From DAISJI01 sp964559835 (GTDB lineage: Bacteria > Acidobacteriota > Terriglobia > Terriglobales > Acidobacteriaceae): a stretch of DNA of 64,000 nucleotides. The stretch covers positions 62,001 through 126,000 of the forward strand of contig CAZLJE010000009.1 of the NCBI GenBank assembly GCA_964559835.1, given 5' to 3'. Every line of letters starts with the position of its first letter. Position 1 is the stretch's first letter. Shown here piece after piece: positions 41,560 to 50,218 of this stretch. A model generated the notes under the pieces. It was given only the letters and a program-made list of their open reading frames with translations. It was not told the origin of the DNA and did no database searches. A program made the position numbers and the translations under genes.

Positions 41560-42012
41560 GTGCGATCTAGGAGAACTCGCGGTGTCGGCCCTTGTGTCTG
41601 TTGCTTGTTAGCACTTCTGATCATCACCGTCGCTTGCGGCGGTGTTCCGCCTGCTTCACCGGCATCCACAACCGCTAGTCTGTCCGCAATATCTACGGCG
41701 GTTGCCAACACTGCAACGACGTCGACCACAACCACCACAACGGGCGGGACAACGGGTCCGCTGCCCGTCGAGCACAAAGCGCAGTTGTCGTGGGTCCCAA
41801 GTCCGTCGCTGGTCGACGGCTACTACGTCTACCGCAGTTCGCAAGCGGGAGGGCCATACTCGCGCATTACAAACACGCCGCAGGTGCTCACCAGCTATTC
41901 CGACACCGGCGTAAGCGCGGGGCAGACCTACTTCTACGTCGTCACGGCCGTCGCGAGCAACGTCGAGAGCGGCTACTCGAACGAAATGATGGCATTGATC
42001 CCGTCGCCGTGA
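41560..42012 (+). CDS. Lipoprotein with a fibronectin type III domain
   Basis: GTG 41560 follows GGGAGAAAGG and gives 150 residues; a longer frame starts at ATG 41491. The N terminus has a hydrophobic stretch ending IITVACGG, a good lipobox, so the mature protein would be lipidated at that Cys. A Thr/Ser/Ala-rich linker is followed by a fibronectin type III domain (AQLSWVPSPSLVDGYYVYRSSQAGGPYSRI ... YFYVVTAVASNVESGYSNE). Such proteins are surface-exposed adhesins or scaffolds. It abuts the next convergent gene, the two stop codons touching. Confidence 0.75.
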   Translation: MRSRRTRGVGPCVCCLLALLIITVACGGVPPASPASTTASLSAISTAVANTATTSTTTTTTGGTTGPLPVEHKAQLSWVPSPSLVDGYYVYRSSQAGGPYSRITNTPQVLTSYSDTGVSAGQTYFYVVTAVASNVESGYSNEMMALIPSP

Positions 42013-42306
42013 TCAGGCGCTCTTCTTCCGCCGGAGTGCGGCGACACCGCGACGCAATTCGGCCGTGAGGTCCTCGTTACGAGTTGCGATGGTCACCGCG
42101 GCCGGTGCGTGTGACTCCCGGCCGAGCCAACGGTTCAACTCTTCCGGCTGCGCGACAACGTTCCGTCCTTCGCGGCGGACGGGCATTCCATCCTTCGCCC
42201 AGCGCTGCGCCGTGCTCGCCGGCTGCGACAGGTATTCGGCGATCGCCTTCCACCCGCGCAGAACCTGGGTTCCGTTCTTCTTCACGGTTGGTTGGATGCT
42301 TGCCAA
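42013..42306 (-). CDS. Helix-turn-helix (excisionase/MerR-like) DNA-binding protein
   Basis: The 97-residue product has VLRGWKAIAEYLSQPASTAQRWAKDGMP near residues 15-45, a winged-helix excisionase-type motif, and then RREGRNVVAQPEELNRWLGRE. The C-terminal part is basic. The start is uncertain: TTG 42306 or a GTG seven codons later; no strong ribosome binding site is seen. The role could be transcription or element control. No integrase is nearby. Convergent with the lipoprotein gene with no gap between stop codons. Confidence 0.65.
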   Translation of the reverse strand: MASIQPTVKKNGTQVLRGWKAIAEYLSQPASTAQRWAKDGMPVRREGRNVVAQPEELNRWLGRESHAPAAVTIATRNEDLTAELRRGVAALRRKKSA

Positions 42307-42359
42307 AGCACAAGTAAGGCGGCTCCGAAGAGCCGCCCTGGTTGCGTGTTGAGGTTGGA

Positions 42360-44381
42360 TCAGCGTGTCTGTGCGCAGTAGCCGACGCCGTTCAGCGCCT
42401 GGTTACTCCACAACGTCTGCACCGGATACGTCTTGCCATCGTTGCCGACCAGGTTGAACGGCGAGCCGGGCATCGCGAGGCCATCGCCCACCCAGGCGCA
42501 CTTGTCGCCGATCTCCCAGCCCTGATAGTCAAACCAGGCGCCATACTGCACCTGCTGCGGTTTCGATTCGGCGCCCGGATCGGTCCAGGTCTCCGCGATC
42601 TCGTGACCCAGGACGATAGTCACGCCGTCCTTATCGCCGGCCGGTGCGGCATTGACGAAGTCCTGGCCGCAACCGCCGCCGGCATTCAGGATGTACGGCA
42701 TGTTGGTGAATACCAGGTCCGGCGTAACACCCGGATAGGACACCGGCGTCACGAAGTCGTGCCAGGCGCAATACGAGTTCTGGTTGAAGCCGGCGTCGTT
42801 GAACTTCTGCGGCGTCGCGACCACGATATTGGAGTTGATCAGGTCTTTGACGCCGAAGTGAGCAGCGCCACGGGCAGCCTCCTGCGCCAGTTCGTACGGG
42901 CTCAGGTTATCGTGGATGGGATTGGTGTTGTCCCACCAGACGCCGGCCAACTGCTGCTTGGGGTTGCCGACGGTCGAGTAGGTTGCGTTTCCGTTGTCCT
43001 GGTAGTACTGGGCGGCGATGTTCGCCCACGATGTCCCGCCGATTGCCGAGACGAAGCTCTTCATCAGCGAGCCGATTCCGTCAGGATCGTACGCGGGATT
43101 GGTGAGTGACGTGTGGTCGAACGCGCCCGCCTGCCCCCAGCCCCAATACACGATGTAGATCTTCGGATTCGTCTGCACCAGGCCGGTGAAGTACGCCATG
43201 TTCACCGGCATGGGCTGCCCCGCGGCCACGCCCGGCGGGCAGACACCGGTGGTCTGGCATACATCGGTCGCCGGAGGCGTGATACCGACCGGCGGCATCG
43301 CGTGCGGATTGGTCGGCGCAGAGCGGACGCAGCCGTCACCGGTAACGTCGAATGCATTGTTGCTCCACAGCGGCTGCACGGCGAAGCTCGTGTTGTTGTT
43401 CATACGAACGTTTGCCAGTTTTGTCCACGCGCATTTGTCGCCGTTCTCGCTGCCCTGCGCATCGTTCCAGCCGTCCTGCACGGAGGCGAAGTTGTCGGGG
43501 TCAGTGACGGCTTCGGCGTATTCATGGCCAACGACGATGCTGTAACCGTCGAAGACGCCGTGTCCGAAGCTGTCACTGACCACGTTTACGGAGTTCATGC
43601 CGCAGCCCTGAGTGCCGAGGAGCGGCCAGTTGGCATTGAGGAAGGGGATGAATGCGTACTGCAGGCGGTAGGGGTTCCCGAGACCGTTCACGCTGCTCGT
43701 CTGCGTGTGATATCCGCAATACACAGGCTGCCCGGTCGCGATGGTCGTGGGTGGCGTCAGGATGATGTAGGTTGCCTGCGGGTCATAGTTGAAGTGCGCG
43801 GAGGCGCGCATTGCTTCCATCGCAATGGGATCGTCGGAGAGATTCTGCGCCAGCCCGGAAGCAACGATGTCGCTCGGCACCGGCGTCGGATCGGTCCAGA
43901 CACCCTTGAGCTGCTTCCGCGGGTTCGTGATGTAGTTCGCTCCGGATTGTCCGGCGCAACTCGTGCTCCCGGCAGGAATGTTGTTGCAATACTCGTTCTG
44001 GATGGCGGCCCAGGACGTCCCTCCCAGGTTGCTGAGGAATGACGTCACGTAATTCTGGAGCGTTTGGCTGGAATACGAGGCGCCATTGATGTCAGTGGTG
44101 GTGAAGCCGTTCGTCCAGTCGGGGCCCCAGAAGATCAGGTAAACGGCAGGCTTGGTCTCTACGCCGATGGCGCCGCTGCCGGCGTTGCCGCCGTGGTAGA
44201 TCAGATCGCTGGCGAGCGCGGATGGATTGGGCGAATTGGGCTGGCCGGGAGCCCAGAAGAAGTGTTTCGGATTGGTTTGGGCAACTGCCGTCGCGGCGAA
44301 CACGGCCACGAGTCCGATGATAAGGAGTTGTTTGGTTGTGAATCGGAAGGACAGGACAGGGAGGGAGCACAACATGTCCAT
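42360..44381 (-). CDS. Exported protein with two exordium-like HExxE domains
   Basis: The 673-residue product has a signal peptide (hydrophobic stretch ending AVAQT, about residue 35). Two similar domains of about 300 residues follow: residues 70-350 with VVGHEYAEAVTDP (His286-Glu287, Glu290), and 390-670 with VLGHEIAETWTDP (His593-Glu594, Glu597). Each has paired Cys and WTDP or WWD segments and a TSWANI or TSWAAI stretch. The HExxE plus TDP pattern resembles the plant/bacterial phosphate-induced (EXORDIUM-type) family, which may be metallopeptidase-like. Whether it is an enzyme is not known. Confidence 0.75.
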   Translation of the reverse strand: MDMLCSLPVLSFRFTTKQLLIIGLVAVFAATAVAQTNPKHFFWAPGQPNSPNPSALASDLIYHGGNAGSGAIGVETKPAVYLIFWGPDWTNGFTTTDINGASYSSQTLQNYVTSFLSNLGGTSWAAIQNEYCNNIPAGSTSCAGQSGANYITNPRKQLKGVWTDPTPVPSDIVASGLAQNLSDDPIAMEAMRASAHFNYDPQATYIILTPPTTIATGQPVYCGYHTQTSSVNGLGNPYRLQYAFIPFLNANWPLLGTQGCGMNSVNVVSDSFGHGVFDGYSIVVGHEYAEAVTDPDNFASVQDGWNDAQGSENGDKCAWTKLANVRMNNNTSFAVQPLWSNNAFDVTGDGCVRSAPTNPHAMPPVGITPPATDVCQTTGVCPPGVAAGQPMPVNMAYFTGLVQTNPKIYIVYWGWGQAGAFDHTSLTNPAYDPDGIGSLMKSFVSAIGGTSWANIAAQYYQDNGNATYSTVGNPKQQLAGVWWDNTNPIHDNLSPYELAQEAARGAAHFGVKDLINSNIVVATPQKFNDAGFNQNSYCAWHDFVTPVSYPGVTPDLVFTNMPYILNAGGGCGQDFVNAAPAGDKDGVTIVLGHEIAETWTDPGAESKPQQVQYGAWFDYQGWEIGDKCAWVGDGLAMPGSPFNLVGNDGKTYPVQTLWSNQALNGVGYCAQTR

Positions 44382-44543
44382 GGCGGAGGGTTCTCCTTAC
44401 AGAAGTACTTGAAATCCCGGGGACGTAAACGAGGCGGCTCGCAACAGTAGTATCACTACTGCACGAGAGATGCGGCAGTACCGAAGATGGTTGCTGGCCG
44501 GGAATGAAGATGTTAAGCGGGTTATGTACCAGCAGATTAGAAG

Positions 44544-44891
44544 CTATTGACTACTGAGAAGCGCGATGGAAAACCACCGGGTGAATACAGCCGCCAATGT
44601 CAGCCCGACTGCAAAGAGCAGGTGCCGGTAAGTCCTCCATTTGTGTCGCAGCGAGGAGGCTTGGACAAAAAGATCTACAGGGTATGAGGCGCAATAAGCG
44701 ATGTTGGCGCCTACCGCAAGGACGAAAACGAAGAGCAACGTTTCCCTGGTGACGCTCGTCCTCGAACCCGGAAGGAACAGCACGTAATAGACCGCGACCT
44801 CGAATGCAAGCGCCGCGTTATAGACCAGGCGCATCGGCTCCCAATACTTCAAAGCCTCGGTGATGCGGTCCTTAAAGGAATCAGAAACCAT
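44544..44891 (-). CDS. Small polytopic membrane protein
   Basis: The 115-residue product has about three to four membrane segments (LVYNAALAFEVAVYYVLFLP; LLFVFVLAVGANIAYCASYP; LLFAVGLTLAAVFTRWFSIA) after a soluble start, MVSDSFKDRITEALKYWEP. Family unrecognised. Its ATG touches the TAA of hisC without a gap, so the two are translationally coupled. A link to histidine metabolism is not implied by sequence. Confidence 0.7.
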   Translation of the reverse strand: MVSDSFKDRITEALKYWEPMRLVYNAALAFEVAVYYVLFLPGSRTSVTRETLLFVFVLAVGANIAYCASYPVDLFVQASSLRHKWRTYRHLLFAVGLTLAAVFTRWFSIALLSSQ

Positions 44892-46025
44892 TTAGTCTCC
44901 GACCGCGGCCTTCTCCATCACTTTCTTGAACGCTTTGAGGAACTTTTCGTTCTGCGCGGGCGTTCCGATGGTAACGCGGATCGCGGTCGGTGCGCCCCAG
45001 GAGCCGGTCAGCGGACGAATGATCACTCCTTCATCCTGTAAACGGCGACCTACTCCCGAAGCATCCTCGCCCAACTCGATATAAAGGAAGTTCGCCCAAG
45101 TCGGGACGATTCTAAAGCCCATCTCACGAACCTGCGCTTCCAGCCATTTCGCGCCGGCGGCATTGTTCTCCTGAGTGCGCCGGATGTGTTGCGCATCGTC
45201 GATGGCCGCCAGCGCTGCCGCTTCCGCCACGCCGGACACGGTGAACACAGTCTTCATCCGCACGAAGTACTGCATCAGCTCGGTCGGAGCGATCCCGTAA
45301 CCGATTCGCAGGCCCGCGAGTCCTTGCGCCTTGGAGAACGTCCGCAGCACGGCGACGTTCCGTCCCTGTCGCACGTATTCCATGGAACGCGAATACGGCT
45401 GGCCGCGCTCGGCAGCGAAGTACTCCGCGAATTCCGCGTATGCTTCGTCGAGCACCACGCAGACGTGCTTCGGGATGCGTTCGATGAACCGGTCCATTGT
45501 CGCAACGTCGATCAGCGTTCCGGTTGGATTATTGGGATTGGCGACGAAGATCAGGCGGGTCTCAGGAGTGACGGCGGCGAGGATGGCGTCGAGATCGTAG
45601 CTGTCTCCTCGCATGGGGATGGTGGTAAATCGGGCGCCGGCGGCGCGCGTGACGACCGGATAAACGATAAAAGACCGCTCGCTGGTGATCGCTTCCAATC
45701 CCGGCGCCAGCAGCGTTCGGGCGATGATGTTCAGCATCGACGTAGATCCGGCGGTCACGAGTACCTGTTCGGGTTCCACGCCGTGCTTGGCGGCGAGACG
45801 CTTCCGCAATTCCGAGTTTTCTGCGTCTGGATAGAAGTTCGCTTCGCCGGCGGCATCGCGCACCGCGGCCTGCGCATTCGGCGAGGGGCCGAAAGGATTC
45901 TCGTTGGAGGCCATCTTGATACAGCGCACACCACTCTCCTGCTCCGCCTGCTTCACGGGCTTGCCCGGTACGTAAGGCCCGAGCGCCCTCACGAACGGCG
46001 GTACCAGATCATCGAATCGGTTCAT
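44892..46025 (-). CDS. hisC: Histidinol-phosphate aminotransferase
   Basis: HisC converts imidazole acetol phosphate to histidinol phosphate using pyridoxal phosphate. The 377-residue product has MASNENPFGPSP, VTAGSTSMLNIIA and VANPNNPTGT. Lys232 (TFSKAQGLAGLRIGYG) is the Schiff-base Lys. Length and motifs fit class II aminotransferases; activity on aromatic amino acids is an alternative within this family. It is separate from the his operon. Arrays of CATGGCC and CCTTGAG words lie just upstream. Confidence 0.9.
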   Translation of the reverse strand: MNRFDDLVPPFVRALGPYVPGKPVKQAEQESGVRCIKMASNENPFGPSPNAQAAVRDAAGEANFYPDAENSELRKRLAAKHGVEPEQVLVTAGSTSMLNIIARTLLAPGLEAITSERSFIVYPVVTRAAGARFTTIPMRGDSYDLDAILAAVTPETRLIFVANPNNPTGTLIDVATMDRFIERIPKHVCVVLDEAYAEFAEYFAAERGQPYSRSMEYVRQGRNVAVLRTFSKAQGLAGLRIGYGIAPTELMQYFVRMKTVFTVSGVAEAAALAAIDDAQHIRRTQENNAAGAKWLEAQVREMGFRIVPTWANFLYIELGEDASGVGRRLQDEGVIIRPLTGSWGAPTAIRVTIGTPAQNEKFLKAFKKVMEKAAVGD

Positions 46026-46053
46026 CGTTCTCCCGTTTTCCCCTCACCCAACA

Positions 46054-46128
46054 CATGGCGCATGGACCATGGCCAATGGCACATGGGCTTATGTCTCACG
46101 CCTTGAGCCTTGAGCCTTGCGCCCTGCA
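46054..46128. repeat. Two adjacent heptamer arrays at the rluB-type gene end
   Basis: CATGGCC-type words (46054-46087) and CCTTGAG-type words (46101-46128) lie side by side. The second encodes the last residues of the pseudouridine synthase on the minus strand. They are not complementary to each other. Confidence 0.82.
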
Positions 46129-46892
46129 CCTTTTTCCCGCACAGCTGCCTTCAATTGCTCGACTTCCTTCCGCGTCAAGTCCCGGTACTTGCCCGGTTCC
46201 ACATCGAGTGCCAGCGGCCCGTATTTGACGCGGCGTATCTTCTCCACGTGATGCCCGACCTGCTCGAACATGCGGCGGATCTGCCGGTTGCGCCCTTCGA
46301 TCAGCGTGACCTCGTACCACGGGTTCTCGGCCTCGCGGACCAGGCGGATCTTTGCCGGCGCCGTCCTCACCGGCTTGGCGTCCCGTGCAGGCTTCTTGCC
46401 ATGACGCGGTTCCGGCGGCAACGTGACTCCCCGGCGCAAACGCTCGATCGCCTCACTCGTCGGTTGCCCGCTTACTTTAACGACGTACGTCTTCGGCAAG
46501 TGCGACGAGGCGTGCATCAGGCGTTCGGCAAGCGCGCCGTCGTTCGTCAGCAGCAGCAGGCCTTCGCTGTTGAAGTCGAGACGCCCGACCGGATAGACGC
46601 GCTCGCTGACCTTTCGTACCAGGTCCATTATCGTCGGCCGGCGTTCCGGGTCGGTGACGGTGGTCACGTAACCTTTGGGCTTGTTCAGAAGCAGGTAGAT
46701 GGGCCGTTGCGAGCCTTTGAGGAGCTTGCCGTCGACGCGAATGTGGTCGTGCTCGAGATCGGCCTTGCTGCCCAGCTCGCTGACGATCTGCCCGTTCACC
46801 GAGACGCGCCCCTGCTCGATCAGCTCCTCGGCGTGGCGTCGAGAGGCGATCCCAGCGGCGGCGATGATCTTCTGTAAACGCTCAGCCGGCAT
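46089..46892 (-). CDS. RsuA/RluB-family pseudouridine synthase
   Basis: These enzymes isomerise uridine in rRNA. The 267-residue product has an N-terminal S4 domain (ERLQKIIAAAGIASRRHAEELI) and the catalytic domain, with LLNKPKGYVTT, the GRLDFNSEGLLLLTNDG catalytic-Asp motif and EGRNRQIRRMFEQVG. The last ~12 residues are encoded by a CCTTGAG-word heptamer array, so the genuine C terminus has been replaced. Target (16S or 23S) is not assigned; RluB is the likeliest by overall similarity. Confidence 0.88.
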   Translation of the reverse strand: MPAERLQKIIAAAGIASRRHAEELIEQGRVSVNGQIVSELGSKADLEHDHIRVDGKLLKGSQRPIYLLLNKPKGYVTTVTDPERRPTIMDLVRKVSERVYPVGRLDFNSEGLLLLTNDGALAERLMHASSHLPKTYVVKVSGQPTSEAIERLRRGVTLPPEPRHGKKPARDAKPVRTAPAKIRLVREAENPWYEVTLIEGRNRQIRRMFEQVGHHVEKIRRVKYGPLALDVEPGKYRDLTRKEVEQLKAAVREKGAGRKAQGSRRET

Positions 46893-46928
46893 AAAGAACC
46901 TTAGATGATACAGCAGCCTGAAAAAGCA

Positions 46929-47010
46929 GTTGTAAGTTGGAAGTTATAAGTTGCAAGTTAAAATACCGGCGACTCGCAATTCATAACTTTCAACTTCCAA
47001 CTTACAACTG
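46929..47010. repeat. Inverted heptamer array, word GTTGGAA
   Basis: Four or five words (46929-46956) face four complementary words (46981-47008) across a loop, and the paired stretch extends to a perfect 23 bases with flanking AAAGCA/TGCTTT. It lies between the rluB-type gene and the next gene and ends at that gene's stop. A related word occurs at 61887. Confidence 0.85.
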
Positions 47011-47013
47011 CTT

Positions 47014-47346
47014 TCACGCCGTGCCGCCATCGCCCCTCATAGTCTTTTCCAGTTCGCTTCTGAGGTTCGCAATCTCCTCCGTATCGCTATCGTCAAAAAA
47101 GTCGCGCAGGTGAGCGCGGCGTTCAGGACGTGCCATGATGGCTGACATCACGCGCTCACGAACGGCATCGGCGGAATCGACGCCGGCGACCATCGCGGCC
47201 AGGAGCGTGATGAAGTGGTTGTCGCAATTGCGCTCCACCTCGTTGGGATCCATGTTGGGATCGCTTATCAACAGTTCGGCTTCAAAGGCGACGGTCTGGG
47301 CTATAACGGCGCTGACTTGCTCGTAGGAAGGTTTGGGCAGACGCAT
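47014..47346 (-). CDS. Uncharacterised 110-residue protein
   Basis: From ATG 47346 the product has 110 residues, mostly helical and acidic (DPNMDPNEVERNCDNHFITLL near the middle, TEEIANLRSELEKTM at the end). No signal or membrane segment is seen. Longer frames upstream read as Arg-rich non-protein. It is followed (minus strand) by the GTTGGAA array, whose end touches its TGA. Function unknown. Confidence 0.65.
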   Translation of the reverse strand: MRLPKPSYEQVSAVIAQTVAFEAELLISDPNMDPNEVERNCDNHFITLLAAMVAGVDSADAVRERVMSAIMARPERRAHLRDFFDDSDTEEIANLRSELEKTMRGDGGTA

Positions 47347-47419
47347 CCCGGCACTCACTAAACAGGAGATGCTATATCGGGGCGAAGAAACTCGCTCGCG
47401 GTTTGATACGCCGCCGCCG

Positions 47420-48172
47420 TTAGCTCTGTGGTTCCGGAACCTTGGTCGAGTCCGGCTCCTGCTGCGGGAATTCCGATGCCGGCTCCGACGATTGCGAAGT
47501 TTCCTGTCCCGGAGCGAGCGACGGCGACGCCGGTTGTCCACCTTCGCCCTCGACCGCAGGCTGTTGCTGCTCCTCGAACAGGGCAGATTGTCCGTCGCCC
47601 GCGAGCTTTTCGAACTCCTCAAGACTGGGTAACTCGCTCACGTCCTTCAAACCGAAGCGGAGCAGGAAATCCTTGCTCGTCTTGTACATGATCGGCCGGC
47701 CGATGACCTGCTTCCGCCCGGCGGTGGTGATGAGCTTGCGTTCGAGCAACGTCGCCAGCACGCCGCTGGTATCGACGCCGCGGATCTCGGAGATTTCCGG
47801 CGCCGTGACCGGCTGCTTGTACGCGATAACGGCGAGCGTCTCCAGCGCGGGCAACGACAGTTTGACCGGCGGCTTGAGGCTCTTGGCGAAATGGCGGACG
47901 ACGTCGTGGTGCTCGGGTTTCGTGCCCATGCGCCAGCCGCCCGCGACCTGGCGGATCTCCATGCCGCGCTCACCTTCGTAATCGTGCGCGAGCTCCTCGA
48001 TCGCCGCCTTGATGCGCTTCTTGACCTCGGCATCGAGCGCCTTCGCGTCGAGACCTTCTTCAAAACCGCCCTCGGCGAGGACCGCGTCTTTCAGGACGGC
48101 GGTGATCTGCTCCAGCGTGACCGGTTCTTCCGCCGCGTAGATGATTGCTTCGATCTGTGGTTTCAATGACAT
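47420..48172 (-). CDS. scpB: Segregation and condensation protein B
   Basis: ScpB, with ScpA and SMC, forms the chromosome condensation complex. The 250-residue product has two winged-helix domains: IEAIIYAAEEPVTLEQITAVL at the N terminus, then EIRQVAGGWRMGTKPEH, ALETLAVIAYKQPVTAPEISEIRGVD and RKLITTAGRKQVIGRPIMYKTS. A Pro/Glu/Ser-rich disordered tail of about 60 residues is longer than usual. It follows scpA, separated by an inverted heptamer array of about 80 bases. Confidence 0.93.
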   Translation of the reverse strand: MSLKPQIEAIIYAAEEPVTLEQITAVLKDAVLAEGGFEEGLDAKALDAEVKKRIKAAIEELAHDYEGERGMEIRQVAGGWRMGTKPEHHDVVRHFAKSLKPPVKLSLPALETLAVIAYKQPVTAPEISEIRGVDTSGVLATLLERKLITTAGRKQVIGRPIMYKTSKDFLLRFGLKDVSELPSLEEFEKLAGDGQSALFEEQQQPAVEGEGGQPASPSLAPGQETSQSSEPASEFPQQEPDSTKVPEPQS

Positions 48173-48188
48173 TGTCTGTTCAAAAGCG

Positions 48189-48270
48189 AGTAATAAGTAA
48201 CAAGTAATAAGTCACAAGGACACGCGCGAGCTGGCTGACATATTACTCATTACTTATTACTTATTACTCA
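48189..48270. repeat. Inverted heptamer array, word AGTAATA, at the scpA stop
   Basis: Four words (48189-48216) face four complementary words (TATTACT type, 48241-48268). The right arm carries the TGA of scpA. The word is that of 37708-37803, about 10 kb away. Confidence 0.87.
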
Positions 48271-49092
48271 TTTCCAGTCATCCCGAATCTTCGCCTGCTC
48301 GTTCAATATCTGCTCGAATTCCGCGTGCTTCTTGACGACGATGTCGCCGAACATCCGCTCCTGCCGCAGCAATATCGCTTGCAGCCGCACCATCTCCAGC
48401 AGCGCCAGGAACGAACAGATCAGCGCCTGGCGGGATTGCACGCTGCCCAGCAGGTTTTTCAGCCGCACCGGGCGGTCGTCGAGCAAAAGTACACGGCGGA
48501 AGTAGCTCATCATTTGCGAGACGGTGACCGTCTCTTCATTCACGTCGATGATCGGCCGCGTCCGCGCACGGTCAAGGATCTGCTGAAACACGCGCACGAG
48601 GTCGACGACATCCGCCGCCAACTCAGGTTCCGTGCCTTCAGCGTCCTTGAACTCCTTCATTGCCGGATTCGTCCAGACTGCTTCCTCGATCTGCTGCTTC
48701 TGCATCAGCATTTGCGCCGCCGTGCGATAGCGCTCGTGCTCCAGCAGGCGGTCGACGAGTTCTGCGCGTGGGTCTTCCTGCTGGTCCGACGGAAGTGTCG
48801 GGTCGCGCGGCAGCAGCATGCGCGACTTGATCTGGATCAGCACCGACGCCATGAAGATGAACTCGGCGGCCACGTTCACGTCGAGCTGCTTCATGCGCTC
48901 GACATACGCCAGGTACTGCGCCGTGATCTGCGCGACGGGAATGTCGTAGATGTTGATGTTCTGCTTGCGGATCAGGTCCAGGAGCAGGTCGAGCGGGCCG
49001 TCGTACACCTCGCCCACGCTCACCGCGAAAGGGAACTCATTGTCCTTTTGGCGCTGGGCGCCCTGCGGAGCGGGTTGTTGAGCTTCTGGCAT
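48268..49092 (-). CDS. scpA: Segregation and condensation protein A
   Basis: ScpA is the kleisin that links SMC heads. From ATG 49092 the product has 274 residues, with EVYDGPLDLLLDLIRKQNINIYDIPVAQIT, EFIFMASVLIQIKSRMLLP and RLLEHERYRTAAQML. The C-terminal winged-helix region contains QALICSFLALLEMVRLQAI. A TTG one codon earlier is an alternative start. The TGA stop is part of an AGTAATA heptamer array. scpA is separated from trpS by an array at 49098-49162. Confidence 0.93.
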   Translation of the reverse strand: MPEAQQPAPQGAQRQKDNEFPFAVSVGEVYDGPLDLLLDLIRKQNINIYDIPVAQITAQYLAYVERMKQLDVNVAAEFIFMASVLIQIKSRMLLPRDPTLPSDQQEDPRAELVDRLLEHERYRTAAQMLMQKQQIEEAVWTNPAMKEFKDAEGTEPELAADVVDLVRVFQQILDRARTRPIIDVNEETVTVSQMMSYFRRVLLLDDRPVRLKNLLGSVQSRQALICSFLALLEMVRLQAILLRQERMFGDIVVKKHAEFEQILNEQAKIRDDWK

Positions 49093-49097
49093 CAATT

Positions 49098-49162
49098 TTC
49101 ACCACAAAGGTCACAAAGGAACACGAAGGACCTTTGTGATCCTTCGTGTCCTTTGTGGTGAA
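49098..49162. repeat. Inverted array of CACAAAGG words
   Basis: Nonamer-like words (CACAAAGGT type) in the left arm (49098-49129) pair with CCTTTGTG words in the right arm (49131-49162). The outer 13 bases (49098-49110 with 49150-49162) are perfect, with almost no loop. The trpS stop lies just beyond the right arm. Confidence 0.85.
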
Positions 49163-50218
49163 TCATTCTGCGGTCACCGTTTTCAGCGGCGCTTCGTAGC
49201 TGCGCGACAGGTTCATCGCCGCTCTCACGTCCGACATGGTCACATCGCAGATCTTGCGCGCCTTGGCGCCGCCGGCCTCGATCACGTCCCACGCCAGCTT
49301 CGGGTTCTCCTCGTATTTCCGCCGGCGCTCCTGCATCGGGTTCAACACCGTCACGAGCGCATCCGCGGCCCAGCTTTTGCACTCGATGCATCCGATCCCC
49401 GCCGAACGGCATCCCTGGTCCACTTTCGCCAAAGTTTGCGGGTCGCTGAAGATCTTGTGCAAGTCGCCGACGGGACAGACATCCGGATTACCCGGATCGC
49501 TGCGCCGCACGCGCGCCGGATCGGTCACCATCGTCTTGAGTTTCTGCCGGACGACCGGCTCCGGGTCCGTCAGCATGATCGTGTTCCCGTACGACTTCGA
49601 CATTTTGCGCCCATCGGTGCCGGGCAGCTTGGGTGTCGGCGTCAGCAACGGCTGCGGCTCGGGAAAGACGCCGTGCTTGCCGCCGTAGAACATGTTGAAG
49701 CGGCGCGCGATCTCGCGCGTGAGCTCCACGTGCGGCACCTGGTCTTCGCCAACGGGAACGTAGTCGGCTTTATAAATGAGGATGTCCGCCGACTGTAGCA
49801 CGGGGTAGCCGAGAAAGCCGTACGTCCCGAGGTCCTTGTCCTTGATGTTTTCCTTCTGCTCTTTGTACGTCGGCACCCGCTCCAGCCAGCCCAGCGGCGT
49901 GATCATGGAGAACAGCAGGTGCAGTTCGGCGTGCTGCGGCACGTGCGACTGGATGAACATGGTGCAACGCTCGGGATCGAGGCCGGCTGCCAGCCAGTCG
50001 AGCAGAACCTCCAGGGAATTCTGCTTGAGCTTTGAGGTATCGGCGTAGTCGGTCGTCAGCGCATGCCAGTCGGCGACAAAGAAGAAGCAGTCGTAGCTGT
50101 CCTGGAGCTTGACCCAGTTGTCGAGCGCGCCGACGAAGTTGCCGAGGTGGAGCTTGCCGGTCGAGCGCATACCGCTCAGCACGCGAGGTTTTCTATTGTT
50201 CAGGGAACGTTCTGCCAT
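49163..50218 (-). CDS. trpS: Tryptophanyl-tRNA synthetase
   Basis: TrpS charges tRNA-Trp. The 351-residue class I enzyme has the HIGH-type GKLHLGN at 21-27 and KMSKS at 205-209. FVADWHALTTDY, PVLQSADILIYKADYVPVGEDQ and a C-terminal C-x-x-C-like IGCIECKSW give a full-length assignment. The ATG overlaps the M50 gene stop (TGATG), so the two are coupled. An array touches its stop codon. Confidence 0.95.
   Translation of the reverse strand: MAERSLNNRKPRVLSGMRSTGKLHLGNFVGALDNWVKLQDSYDCFFFVADWHALTTDYADTSKLKQNSLEVLLDWLAAGLDPERCTMFIQSHVPQHAELHLLFSMITPLGWLERVPTYKEQKENIKDKDLGTYGFLGYPVLQSADILIYKADYVPVGEDQVPHVELTREIARRFNMFYGGKHGVFPEPQPLLTPTPKLPGTDGRKMSKSYGNTIMLTDPEPVVRQKLKTMVTDPARVRRSDPGNPDVCPVGDLHKIFSDPQTLAKVDQGCRSAGIGCIECKSWAADALVTVLNPMQERRRKYEENPKLAWDVIEAGGAKARKICDVTMSDVRAAMNLSRSYEAPLKTVTAE

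Noticed and set aside
42013..42306. HTH protein as excisionase of an integrated element
   Set aside because: No integrase, attachment repeats or phage genes nearby; kept only as a DNA-binding protein.
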